Origin: an uncultured Eubacteriales bacterium
GTDB taxonomy: Bacteria; Bacillota; Clostridia; Oscillospirales; Acutalibacteraceae
Length of the DNA: 45,482 nucleotides
Direction: 5' to 3'
NCBI GenBank assembly: GCA_934726435.1
Contig: CAKVDR010000001.1
Location: forward strand, 1-45,482
Shown: one piece after another, positions 34,247-42,197 of the stretch
Layout: every line of letters begins with the position of its first letter
How positions within the stretch are numbered: position 1 is the first letter of the stretch
The notes under the pieces: generated by a model
Seen by the model: only the letters and a program-made list of their open reading frames with translations
Databases searched by the model: none
What the model was told of the DNA's origin: nothing
Translations under genes and position numbers: made by a program

Positions 34247-36130
34247 TTGGAATATACAGAAGAATTTGAAGTTGCGGTCATCGGTGGTGGCCACGCAGGA
34301 ATAGAGGCTGGTCTTGCAAGCGCAAGGCTTGGATGCAAAACGGCGGTTTTTGCAATAAATTTGGATTCAGTTGGCAATTGCCCATGTAATCCATCCATCG
34401 GCGGAACGGCTAAAGGCCACCTCGTGAGAGAAATTGACGCTCTTGGCGGCGAAATGGGAAAAACAGCTGATGAGTGCATGCTTCAAAGCAGGATGCTTAA
34501 TTTAGGCAAAGGCCCGGCGGTTCATTCGCTTCGTGCGCAGATTGACAGGAATAGATACAAAGAAACCATGAAACATAAGCTTGAAATGCAAAAGAATTTG
34601 GTTTTGAAACAGGCTGAGATTGTTTCTATCGAAAAAGCAGGCGATAAATGGGCTTTAAAAACCAGGAATGAAATTTTATATTTGTGCAAAGCTGTGGTAA
34701 TTGCAACGGGAACATTCCTTAAGGGCAAGGTTTTCATCGGCGATGTTTCTTATGAAAGCGGCCCTGACGGAGTCTTCCCGGCGAGAACTCTTAGCAACAG
34801 TTTGCGTGAAATGGGCGTTAACCTTAAAAGATTCAAAACCGGAACGCCTGCAAGAGTTTTAAAATCGAGTATTAATTTCGAGGGTCTTGAAAAGCAGCCT
34901 GGAGATAGCAAAATAGTGCCATTTTCTTACAGAACTGAAGAAAATCTTGAAAATAAAGTTGACTGCTATATTTCTTGGACTAACGAAAAAACAAAAGAAG
35001 TTATTTTAAAAAATTTGCACAGAGCCCCGATGTACAGCGGAAAAATTGAAGGCGTTGGACCTCGTTATTGCCCAAGCATCGAAGATAAAATCGTGAGATT
35101 CTCTGAAAAAGAAAGGCATCAGCTTTTTATCGAACCTTGTGGCCTTGGAACGGAGGAAATGTACCTTCAAGGTATGTCAACTTCGCTTCCTGAAGAAGTT
35201 CAAATCGAGATGTACCGCACGATTAAAGGTCTTGAAAATGTTAAAATAATGCGTCCGGCTTATGCGATTGAATATGATATTGTCGACCCGACTGAACTTT
35301 ACAGCACGCTTGAATTCAAAAAACTGCCTGGTCTTTATGGTGCGGGCCAGTTCAACGGAAGCTCGGGCTATGAAGAGGCTGCGGCTCAAGGTTTGGTTGC
35401 GGGAATTAACGCTGCGCTTAAAATTAAAGGCGAGCCACCAATGATTCTCGACCGTGGAAGTTCATACATTGGAACTTTAGTCGATGACCTTGTAACGAAA
35501 GGTGTTAATGACCCTTACAGAATGATGACTTCACGCTCAGAATATAGGCTTGTTTTAAGGCAAGATAACGCTGATGAGCGCTTGACGCCGATTGGAAGAA
35601 AAATCGGGCTTATAAACGACAAGCAATGGGAAGACTTCCTTGAAAGGAAGCGCCTTAAAGAATCTGAAATTGAAAGAATCAAAACGGTTGTTATTTCTCC
35701 ATCTGAAAAATTAAGCGAAATAATGACTGCAAAAGGCACGGCACCCCTCATGACGGGAATTAAAATGATCGATCTTTTAAAACGCCCGCAAATAACCTAC
35801 GATGATTTAACTGAATTCGACCCTTCAAGGCCGGAAATTGACGAGAGCATTTTCGAAAAAGTTTCGGTTGAAATTAAATACGAAGGTTACATTAAAAGGC
35901 AACTTCGTCAAGTCAGCGAGATGAGAAGGCTGGAAAATAAGCTGCTTTCCCCCGAAACGGATTATAAATCAATAAGGGGTCTTAGGCTTGAGGCTATTGA
36001 GAAATTAAGCAAAATTAAGCCTCTTAATATTGGCCAAGCTTCCAGAATTTCCGGCGTTAGCCCGGCTGACATTTCGGTTATAATGATCTGGCTTTCAACA
36101 AATTCTTCGAAAGAGGTGGAAAATTCTTGA
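34247..36130 (+). CDS. mnmG: tRNA uridine-5-carboxymethylaminomethyl modification enzyme MnmG (GidA)
   Basis: The FAD-dependent partner of MnmE in wobble-uridine modification, about 627 residues. The dinucleotide-binding start is VAVIGGGHAGIEAGLASARLG. The GNCPCNPSIGGTAKGHLVREIDALGG signature follows, then KRFKTGTPARV, RYCPSIEDKIVRF and the C-terminal helical domain with YEGYIKRQ and ISGVSPADISVIMIWL. I take the TTG at 34247, 6-7 bases after AAGGGTGA, because family homology begins right there; the frame is open upstream to 34136 but overlaps the preceding secreted-protein gene. The rsmG start overlaps its stop by 4 bases. Confidence 0.96.
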   Translation: MEYTEEFEVAVIGGGHAGIEAGLASARLGCKTAVFAINLDSVGNCPCNPSIGGTAKGHLVREIDALGGEMGKTADECMLQSRMLNLGKGPAVHSLRAQIDRNRYKETMKHKLEMQKNLVLKQAEIVSIEKAGDKWALKTRNEILYLCKAVVIATGTFLKGKVFIGDVSYESGPDGVFPARTLSNSLREMGVNLKRFKTGTPARVLKSSINFEGLEKQPGDSKIVPFSYRTEENLENKVDCYISWTNEKTKEVILKNLHRAPMYSGKIEGVGPRYCPSIEDKIVRFSEKERHQLFIEPCGLGTEEMYLQGMSTSLPEEVQIEMYRTIKGLENVKIMRPAYAIEYDIVDPTELYSTLEFKKLPGLYGAGQFNGSSGYEEAAAQGLVAGINAALKIKGEPPMILDRGSSYIGTLVDDLVTKGVNDPYRMMTSRSEYRLVLRQDNADERLTPIGRKIGLINDKQWEDFLERKRLKESEIERIKTVVISPSEKLSEIMTAKGTAPLMTGIKMIDLLKRPQITYDDLTEFDPSRPEIDESIFEKVSVEIKYEGYIKRQLRQVSEMRRLENKLLSPETDYKSIRGLRLEAIEKLSKIKPLNIGQASRISGVSPADISVIMIWLSTNSSKEVENS

Positions 36131-36831
36131 ATCTTTTAAAAACCGAAGCTGAAAAATTTGGTTTAAATTTGAGCGAGCGCCAACTCGAGCAGTTTGAAAT
36201 TTACAAAAATTACTTGCTTGAATATAACGCGCACACTAATTTGACATCAATCAAAGAGCCCGACGATATTGCAATAAAACACTTTTTAGACAGCATAATA
36301 ATTTGCAAATTCATGAAAATAAATGAAAACGCAAAAGTAATAGACGTTGGAACGGGCGCAGGATTTCCGGGAGTTCCTTTGAAAATTTTAAACCCTACAG
36401 TAAATCTCACGCTGGTTGACAGCCTTAACAAAAGGGTTACTTTTCTTAAAAATTTGGCTTCTAAAATTGAAATCAGCGCCGATATAATTCACGCCAGAGC
36501 TGAAGAACTCGCGCACAATGAAAATTACCGTGAAAAATACGATTTTGCGGTTTCAAGAGCGGTTGCGCCGCTTAATGTTTTGGCGGAATATTGCTTGGGT
36601 TACGTTAAAACAGGTGGATGTTTAATTGCTCTTAAGGGCCCTGAAATTTCTGAAGAAGTTAAGGCTGCAAACCGTGCGATTTCGCTTCTTGGCGGGGTTT
36701 TGGAAGCAGAGTTTCACTGCGAGCTTCCTTTAGAAAAAGGCAAAAGAAGTATTGTGGTCATTAAGAAGAAATCCGAAACGCCAAAAAAATACCCTAGAAA
36801 AAATTCTAAAATCTCTTCCGCTGCACTTTAA
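36127..36831 (+). CDS. rsmG: 16S rRNA (guanine527-N7)-methyltransferase RsmG (GidB)
   Basis: A 234-residue SAM-dependent methyltransferase that modifies G527 of 16S rRNA. It has the family start LLKTEAEKFGLNLSERQLEQFEIYKNYLLEYN, NLTSIKEPDDIAIKHFLDS and the SAM loop VIDVGTGAGFPGVPLKIL, then LVDSLNKRVTFL and FAVSRAVAPLNVLAEYCLGYV. The C-terminal extension is short and basic (KKYPRKNSKISSAAL). The TTG at 36127 overlaps the mnmG stop, so translation is coupled. Loss of RsmG in other bacteria gives low-level streptomycin resistance. No parB/noc gene follows, unlike in Bacillus. Confidence 0.95.
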   Translation: MNLLKTEAEKFGLNLSERQLEQFEIYKNYLLEYNAHTNLTSIKEPDDIAIKHFLDSIIICKFMKINENAKVIDVGTGAGFPGVPLKILNPTVNLTLVDSLNKRVTFLKNLASKIEISADIIHARAEELAHNENYREKYDFAVSRAVAPLNVLAEYCLGYVKTGGCLIALKGPEISEEVKAANRAISLLGGVLEAEFHCELPLEKGKRSIVVIKKKSETPKKYPRKNSKISSAAL

Positions 36832-36885
36832 ATTGTGTTAAAATCAGCTTGTTTTAATTTTGAAAATTAATTGGGAGTGATGATA

Positions 36886-38151
36886 ATGCTGGATATTAAG
36901 TTCATAAGAAGTAATCCCGACTTAGTAAAAAAAGCAATGAAAAACCGCAATGCTGACCTCGATAGCACGGTGGATGAAGTTATTGAAACAGACGCCGAGA
37001 GAAGAAATTTGATGGGTGAAATGGAAAGCGAAAAAGCCCGCCAAAACGACGTTAGCAAGAAAATTCCTCAAATGAAAAAAGAGGGCAAAGACACAACTGA
37101 AATAATGAAAGAAATGAAAACCCTTTCTGAAAAAATTTCTTCTTTGAGGGCTAAAATTTCTGAGCTTGAAGAAAAACAAAGGAAGATTTTGCTTTCTATC
37201 CCGAATGTTCCGCATGAATCTGTGCCTGTTGGGAAGGATGATTCAGAAAACGTTGAGGTTAGAAAATGGGGTCAGCCAAGGAATGATGAAGTCCTGCCGC
37301 ACTGGGAAATTGGCAAAAAACTTGGTATTTTAGACCCTGAAACCGCAGCGAAAATCACCGGTACGAGGTTTCATGTTTACAAAGGAATGGGCGCAAGGCT
37401 TGAACGCTCGGTTATAAATTTCTTTTTGAACACTCACACTTCAAAGGGTTACACCGAAATTTTGCCGCCGTTTATTGTTAATTCAGATTCAATGACGGGT
37501 ACGGGTCAACTTCCTAAGTTTAAAGAAGACGCTTTTAAGCTTGAAAACAGCGATTATTACCTCGTGCCCACGGCTGAAGTGCCTGTGACAAATATGCACA
37601 GAAATGAGATTCTTGACGGAACGAAACTGCCTATTAAATACTGCGCTTATACCGCTTGTTTTAGAGCTGAAGCCGGCTCTGCAGGAAGAGACACAAGAGG
37701 TCTTATTCGTCAGCATCAATTTAACAAAGTTGAGCTCGTTAAATTCGTTCGCCCGGAAAATTCTTATGACGAACTTGAAAAATTAACCGCTGATGCTGAA
37801 AACTTGCTGCAACTTTTGAAGATTCCTTACAGAGTAGTTTGCCTTTCGACGGGTGACTTAGGATTTTCTTCTGCTAAAACTTACGACATTGAAGTTTGGA
37901 TGCCTTCTTACGGAAGATATGTTGAGATTTCTTCGTGCTCAAATTTCGAAGATTATCAAGCAAGAAGACTTCAAGCAAGATTTAAAGACAGCCCCAAAGA
38001 TAAAGCTCAATTTGCACACACTTTAAATGGTTCAGGTCTTGCAGTTGGAAGAACCGTTGCGGCAATTCTTGAAAATTACCAAACAAATGAAGGCACAATT
38101 GAAATCCCAGAGGTTTTAAGGGAATATATGGGAACAGATATCATTAAATAA
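36886..38151 (+). CDS. serS: Seryl-tRNA synthetase
   Basis: A class II synthetase of about 421 residues charging tRNA-Ser (and tRNA-Sec where present). The N-terminal coiled-coil arm that grips the tRNA long variable arm is clear (MLDIKFIRSNPDLVKKAMKNR to LEEKQRKILLSIPN). The catalytic core has motif 2 (TACFRAEAGSAGRDTRGLIRQHQF) and motif 3 (LNGSGLAVGRTVAAILENYQ). GGGAGTGA precedes the ATG at 36886; ATGs two codons upstream are less well spaced. It follows rsmG by about 55 bases and ends in a strong terminator, closing the conserved block before the accessory secreted-protein locus begins. Confidence 0.97.
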   Translation: MLDIKFIRSNPDLVKKAMKNRNADLDSTVDEVIETDAERRNLMGEMESEKARQNDVSKKIPQMKKEGKDTTEIMKEMKTLSEKISSLRAKISELEEKQRKILLSIPNVPHESVPVGKDDSENVEVRKWGQPRNDEVLPHWEIGKKLGILDPETAAKITGTRFHVYKGMGARLERSVINFFLNTHTSKGYTEILPPFIVNSDSMTGTGQLPKFKEDAFKLENSDYYLVPTAEVPVTNMHRNEILDGTKLPIKYCAYTACFRAEAGSAGRDTRGLIRQHQFNKVELVKFVRPENSYDELEKLTADAENLLQLLKIPYRVVCLSTGDLGFSSAKTYDIEVWMPSYGRYVEISSCSNFEDYQARRLQARFKDSPKDKAQFAHTLNGSGLAVGRTVAAILENYQTNEGTIEIPEVLREYMGTDIIK

Positions 38152-38167
38152 CATATTTATTTTAGAA

Positions 38168-38205
38168 GAGAGTGTAAAGAATTTATTTATACTCTCAAAT
38201 TTTTT
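38168..38205 (+). terminator. Strong terminator after serS
   Basis: GAGAGTGTAAA pairs with TTTATACTCTC (one G-T, 11 pairs) and is followed within 4 bases by TTTTTT. It separates the origin-linked block from the secreted-protein locus. Confidence 0.85.
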
Positions 38206-38213
38206 CTACAAAA

Positions 38214-38242
38214 TTGAATGATAGTTATAGATATGTTAAAAT
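38214..38242 (+). promoter_or_regulatory. Promoter of the secreted-protein gene at 38302
   Basis: TTGAAT and TAAAAT are separated by 17 bases, about 60 bases before the start codon, just past the serS terminator. Confidence 0.6.
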
Positions 38243-38301
38243 AAGAATACAATTATTATAATGAAATAAATTTAAAGATGAGAGAAGGATGGCATTTATT
38301 T

Positions 38302-39144
38302 ATGAAAAGTAATAAGATTCTTAAACTTGGCTCATTGACTTTATCGTCAATGATTTTTTCTGTTTCTGCATTGCACCCCGTTTATGCAAGCCGCGTCCAC
38401 ACTAAAAAAGCGATATTTTCCGATTCAACCCCTTTGGCTAAACGCCTGGAAGAAGAAAGACAGGCAATGAAACCCCATAAAGAAAAAGAAACAGCTATTA
38501 ATTTGGATGATATATTCAACTTGGATGTAAATTCAAAAAAAGCGTTGAGGGTAGATCTGATCGGTCCTGTGCCGATTAATAAGTTTGAAATTTGCGAAAA
38601 GATTGAAAATCTTGAAGAGGAAATTTATGGTAAAAATATATTTACATTAAGAGAGTCGAAATGTTATAGAGGCGTTTTTCACATTGAGTTATGTACGGGC
38701 GTTTCTTTTAAAGGTTTTAAGGAGTGTTCTAGGTTGAATTCCTTTAAAATTTGTGTTCGAAAATTTTATGATAAACAGTTTATGCCACTTAACGTGTTAG
38801 TTTATTATTATGTTATAGATCTTTTACAAAAAATTGATGATAAAATTAATGCTCCGAAATTTTACCGTGATAAATTATGGCGGGAATGTCAAATGGATAA
38901 CATTATAGACAGGCTTCAATCAAGGAGGGAAAGTCTGAGTGATTTAGTTCGCAGGAGTAAAAATACTTTGACTTTGCAATTTAATTGTGGTGTTGAAAGC
39001 GTGATTGAATTTCTCTTTAAGATAAGGGATTTTTGCGAGCGCTGGGCGTTTGAAAATGATGCACTGTTGGAGGAAAGTTGTTTAAAAGATATAGACACTG
39101 CCATAGCAATACTTTGGTATATTGATCAAAGTATAATAGCGTAA
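38302..39144 (+). CDS. Secreted protein of unknown function
   Basis: A 280-residue protein with a Sec signal peptide (MKSNKILKLGSLTLSSMIFSVSA, cleavage near VYAS). After a basic, polar linker (residues about 35-80) the mature part is a helical domain with several cysteines (FEICEKIENLEEEIYG, SKCYRGVFHIELCTG, KGFKECSRLNSFKICVRKF) and a long C-terminal helix bundle rich in Leu and Arg. I chose the ATG at 38302 because AGAAGGATGG lies upstream and the signal peptide begins there; an ATG eight codons earlier overlaps that site. No family is recognised. It is the first and longest gene of the secreted-protein locus and probably has its own promoter. Confidence 0.75.
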   Translation: MKSNKILKLGSLTLSSMIFSVSALHPVYASRVHTKKAIFSDSTPLAKRLEEERQAMKPHKEKETAINLDDIFNLDVNSKKALRVDLIGPVPINKFEICEKIENLEEEIYGKNIFTLRESKCYRGVFHIELCTGVSFKGFKECSRLNSFKICVRKFYDKQFMPLNVLVYYYVIDLLQKIDDKINAPKFYRDKLWRECQMDNIIDRLQSRRESLSDLVRRSKNTLTLQFNCGVESVIEFLFKIRDFCERWAFENDALLEESCLKDIDTAIAILWYIDQSIIA

Positions 39145-39208
39145 AATTTTATATATAAAAATTTGTATTATGGTTTTATAATTGGAATATATTTATTAAA
39201 TAGTTATA

Positions 39209-39237
39209 TTGACAAAATTAAGAAATTATGATAAAAT
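39209..39237 (+). promoter_or_regulatory. Promoter of the secreted-protein run at 39270
   Basis: TTGACA and TAAAAT are separated by 17 bases, 32 bases before the GTG start. It is likely to drive 39270, 39854 and 40827. Confidence 0.75.
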
Positions 39238-39269
39238 GAAACGATATATTTGTAAAAGGGGGTGTAAAA

Positions 39270-39827
39270 GTGAAAATAAGTTTGCTAAAAAAAATTGTAG
39301 CTTTAGGTCTTAGCCTCTGCACGGTTATGAGTTTAGCCACGAGTGCGTTTGCATCGGGGATCAGTGGTTTTGTGCGTGCAAAAACTCCTGGTATTACATA
39401 CTTTTTTGATGTTTATAGGCTTACCGGGTATTATGTTTATGGATATGACATAGCGGGTTATAGTGTAGTTGGATTAAAAACTGAAAATGTATATGTAAAG
39501 GATGTTTCGCGTGAATCTTTGAAAAAAACTGAAATAACAGGAGAAGACGATATTTCTGTTAGGATTTATAATCCTTGTTGCAGCATAAAGATTATGTTTG
39601 CTTTTGCGGCACTTTATGTTCTTGGCTACAGCAAGACTAAAATAATTAATTTTATTTTACGACTGGCAGAAAATGAAGCTGTGGAAGGAAATATTCCTTT
39701 GTATAGTCTTTATCTTGGTGTTAAGGATGAATTTAATAAAATTTTAGCACGTGGAAAAGACTGCAAACCATATAGATTATCTGTTGCAAATAAAATTTGT
39801 GAAGAAATTTTGGTAGAGGATGAATAA
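39270..39827 (+). CDS. Small secreted protein of unknown function
   Basis: A 185-residue protein starting at a GTG with AAGGGGG upstream. The signal peptide is MKISLLKKIVALGLSLCTVM... ending in SAFAS. The mature N-terminal third is Tyr/Gly-rich and probably beta-structured (YRLTGYYVYGYDIAGYSVVGL). The second half is helical: a hydrophobic run with CCSIKIMFAFAALYVLG, then RLAENEAVEGNIPLYSLYLGVKDEFNKIL. That last pattern (EGxI, aromatic residues, then a helix ending in KIL) recurs loosely in the next two genes, which suggests a shared ancestral C-terminal unit. No catalytic motif is visible. It lies 26 bases ahead of the next gene, so the two are co-transcribed. Confidence 0.72.
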   Translation: MKISLLKKIVALGLSLCTVMSLATSAFASGISGFVRAKTPGITYFFDVYRLTGYYVYGYDIAGYSVVGLKTENVYVKDVSRESLKKTEITGEDDISVRIYNPCCSIKIMFAFAALYVLGYSKTKIINFILRLAENEAVEGNIPLYSLYLGVKDEFNKILARGKDCKPYRLSVANKICEEILVEDE

Positions 39828-39853
39828 TTATATTTTAAAAAAGGAGTACACTC

Positions 39854-40792
39854 GTGAAAAAATTTAAATTAAGTGCGGTGATATTGTCAATCCTGAGCCT
39901 GGGAGTGGCGTGTAACGGCTTTGCATGTGCTTCGAAAGAGCCGGAAGAAATGTCAACATTTTGCGAATATGAACCTATTGCTGATCTTGAAAATGCATGT
40001 AATTCTGAAAGTGATAATAATTTAAGACTTTTACTAAACAAACTTAAAAATGTTACATCAAAAAAATTACCTAGGACGGTTATAGATTTTATTTTTATAT
40101 GTGATAGCGAAAAAAATTCAGGCCCATTTTTAGATTTTTTAAGTTCAGAAGTTGTGAGACTTATTAAAGAGGGAAAAATAACAGAATCTCAATATATGTT
40201 TGAAGTTTACAATATAGCTGTTGAAAAAGTGATTAAAAAAGTGCCTTATAGTGGTTTTGGAGTAATAGAAGTACCCAAATTTTCTAAAGATAAACCTAAA
40301 GACGAACTCAAAGATAAATCTATAGATAAACCTAAAGACAAACTTAAAGATAAATCTATAGATAAACCTAAAGACGAACTTAAAGATAAATCTATAGATA
40401 AACTTAAAGATGAACTTAAGGACAAACCTGAAGATAAATCTATAGATAAACTTAAGGATGAATCTAAGAACGAACTTAAAGATAAACCTAAAGATGAACT
40501 TAAGGATGAATCTGAAGATGAACCTATTGTCGATCTTGAAAATGCATGTGAATCTGAAAATGATAAAACTTTAAAATTTTTAATTAATGAACTTAAAAGC
40601 GTTGTATCGAGTGACTTCCCTAGTAATGTTAATGATTTTGTTGCCTTAAGTAGCGATGAAGAACGCTCAGGTGAATTTATAAGTTATTTATATTCGGAGT
40701 TTACTAGACTTATGGATGAAGAAAAAATAGAAGAAGCTGGATATATGTATCAAGTTTATGATATAGCTCTTTATAATGCATTGTATAAATAA
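39854..40792 (+). CDS. Secreted protein with duplicated helical domain and charged repeat linker
   Basis: A 312-residue protein starting at a GTG (AAGGAG upstream). The signal peptide KKFKLSAVILSILSLGVAC...ACAS belongs to the constant family of this locus. The mature protein is symmetric. Domain 1 (about residues 40-130) begins PIADLENACNSESD and ends in MFEVYNIAVEK. Domain 2 (about residues 225-312) begins PIVDLENACESEND and ends in MYQVYDIALYN. Both carry a FLSSE/YLYSE...EGKI/EEKI pattern. Between them lie about 80 residues of Lys/Asp/Glu-rich repeats, unit roughly KPKDELKDKSID. It resembles two copies of a small secreted protein fused by an expanding spacer. The function is unknown; a surface-exposed or spacer role is only a guess. 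Confidence 0.75.
   Translation: MKKFKLSAVILSILSLGVACNGFACASKEPEEMSTFCEYEPIADLENACNSESDNNLRLLLNKLKNVTSKKLPRTVIDFIFICDSEKNSGPFLDFLSSEVVRLIKEGKITESQYMFEVYNIAVEKVIKKVPYSGFGVIEVPKFSKDKPKDELKDKSIDKPKDKLKDKSIDKPKDELKDKSIDKLKDELKDKPEDKSIDKLKDESKNELKDKPKDELKDESEDEPIVDLENACESENDKTLKFLINELKSVVSSDFPSNVNDFVALSSDEERSGEFISYLYSEFTRLMDEEKIEEAGYMYQVYDIALYNALYK
40285..40525 (+). repeat. In-gene tandem repeat, 36-bp units with 12-bp sub-periods
   Basis: Imperfect copies of AAAGATAAACCT- and AAAGATGAACTT-type 12-mers encode KDKP/KDEL/KDKS/IDKP tetrapeptides. The reading frame is kept throughout. Copy number could change by slippage without a frameshift because the units are multiples of three. Confidence 0.85.
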
Positions 40793-40826
40793 AATTTTAA
40801 TTTTATAATTATTAAAGTGAGGAACA

Positions 40827-41159
40827 ATGAGTAAATTAAAATCAATAATAGTGCCGATTTTGAGTTTAGGGGTGGCTTGCAGCGGGTTTGCATGCGCTTC
40901 AAAAAGATGTGTGCCTAAGTTGCCCGGAAGAGATATCATCGTAGAGAGTGGAATGCAAAATTATCAGAATTTTGATCAGGTTCCTGTTAACACACCGAGA
41001 TTTGTAGCACCTGAATCGTTTGAAGATATCGTGGATTTTGAAGATTTTTACTCTATGCTTGTAGAGGAAGGTAAAATTTCTTTGAAAGAAAAAGAATTTT
41101 TGATAGAATATGATAAGATCCTAGCTGATATACTCAACGGACTCAGAATCATTCATTAG
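40827..41159 (+). CDS. Short secreted protein of the constant-signal family
   Basis: A 110-residue protein with the locus-typical signal peptide (KLKSIIVPILSLGVACSGFACAS). The mature part is about 85 residues: a polar N-terminal stretch, then FEDIVDFEDFYSMLVEEGKISLKEKEFLIEYDKILADIL. This helical unit matches the pattern of the single domain of its upstream neighbour (F..L..E, EGKI, E, F..EYDKI) and may represent the minimal form of the domain. GTGAGGAAC precedes the ATG. It lies 34 bases after the previous stop, so it probably belongs to the same transcript. No function can be assigned. Confidence 0.7.
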   Translation: MSKLKSIIVPILSLGVACSGFACASKRCVPKLPGRDIIVESGMQNYQNFDQVPVNTPRFVAPESFEDIVDFEDFYSMLVEEGKISLKEKEFLIEYDKILADILNGLRIIH

Positions 41160-41274
41160 GTGAATATTTCCTAAGAGCGATGTAAGATTTTGCGGATTTG
41201 TTGTTTATCAAAAAGGTTAATAAGTTTGTTTTTAAGTAAAGTGTAAATTCCAAGGTAAAGAGAGAGGATTACTA

Positions 41275-41666
41275 ATGAAAAATCTCAGATTAAATGCAAT
41301 TATAGCATCAATTTTAAGTTTAGGAATCGTTTGCAATGGTTCAGCTTTCGCTATGAAAAATTGAAAGTTATGTTAGAGCAAAAGTTGGAAGAATTTTATC
41401 AACTTAGTATATATTGGCCCAAAGAATTAAGAGAATCGTATGATCGATTAGGGTGGAAAAAAGCACAAATAGATGTTGACAGTTTCATTGAAAGAATTTT
41501 GAAAAGTGATAGTGATCTTCTAAAGATTTTAAAACATCTGAGAAATTTTTCAGAAAGTCAGGAGCTCAGCGAAGAATACGGTATTATGAAAAATATCGTG
41601 TATATCTGTTGTAGATTAATAGATAATGTCAAGGTAATTGATTACTATTCAACAGTAGCTCAATAA
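41275..41666 (+). pseudogene. Frameshifted member of the constant-signal secreted family
   Basis: From the ATG at 41275 (AGAGAGAGG upstream) the signal peptide MKNLRLNAIIASILSLGIVCNGSAFA is intact and then ends at MKN and a TGA. The mature part continues in another frame as VMLEQKLEEFYQLSIYWPK through to 41666 and still aligns by eye with the C-terminal domain of the next three genes (GW, DSF, LKHLR, a late Cys, then an IDN end). Adding one A to the AAAAA tract at about 41354-41358 would restore one continuous frame reading ...AFAMKKLKVMLEQ. It is either a recent pseudogene, an assembly error, or a slippage-controlled off state. Confidence 0.7.
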
Positions 41667-41693
41667 ATTATTTTTATAATAAGGAGGCAATTA

Positions 41694-42197
41694 ATGAAAA
41701 AATTTAAATTAAATGCAGTTATAGCATCAATTTTGAGTTTAGGAATCGTTTGCAGTGGTTCAGTATTTGCTTCTAGAGTAGAAGGGAAAGATTCAAGAAG
41801 AATTGGAAAAAAGGTTGTTATTTGCACAAAAAAAGATATGGAAAAAGCATGTGAAAGAGAAGAATCTAGAGCACGTATTACAGTAAGAGGAAGAAGAGTA
41901 ATTAATATTCCAAAGAAAAAAGGATTAGACGAGTTATTAAAAGACCTTATTGAATGCAAAGAAAACTGGATAAATTTAAGGCCTCTATTTGGCACGGAAG
42001 GATGGGGTGAATTGCCACTGACTAGTGAAGAGTTCACTTCAAAATCCATAAAATGTTATGAAGGACTTTGTTGTGTTTTAAATAATTTGAGGGTTCAATC
42101 ACTTTTAAACGGATTGAAACATGAGTTCGACATTTTTATTGACCTTCAAAATGTTTGTGATGAAATTTATAATAAATATAACGAGGAAAAGAAATGA
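41694..42197 (+). CDS. Secreted protein, constant-signal family with LPLSSEEF-type C-terminal domain
   Basis: A 167-residue protein. The signal peptide is KKFKLNAVIASILSLGIVCSGSVFAS, and the next 17 residues (VEGKDSRRIGKKVVICT) are shared with the next gene. A basic, variable stretch follows (REESRARITVRGRRVINIPKKK), then a roughly 80-residue C-terminal domain: LIECKENWINLRPLFG, W, ELPLTSEEFTSKSIKCYE, LLNGLKHEFDIF, VCDEIYNKY. Conserved residues across three neighbours are W, the LPL-SxEEF motif, SKS, NGLK(H/Y)E and a late Cys. AAGGAGG lies ahead of the ATG. Its end overlaps the next start by 4 bases. The function is unknown; no similarity that I recognise. Confidence 0.75.
   Translation: MKKFKLNAVIASILSLGIVCSGSVFASRVEGKDSRRIGKKVVICTKKDMEKACEREESRARITVRGRRVINIPKKKGLDELLKDLIECKENWINLRPLFGTEGWGELPLTSEEFTSKSIKCYEGLCCVLNNLRVQSLLNGLKHEFDIFIDLQNVCDEIYNKYNEEKK

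Noticed and set aside
40285..40525. Repeated KDEL tetrapeptides resembling the ER-retention signal
   Set aside because: They are internal, not C-terminal, and arise from a Lys/Asp/Glu-rich tandem repeat alongside KDKS, KDKP and KDES; no retention function is implied.
40285..40525. CRISPR-like array
   Set aside because: The repeats are direct 12-bp and 36-bp coding units without unique spacers of constant length, and no cas genes are present.
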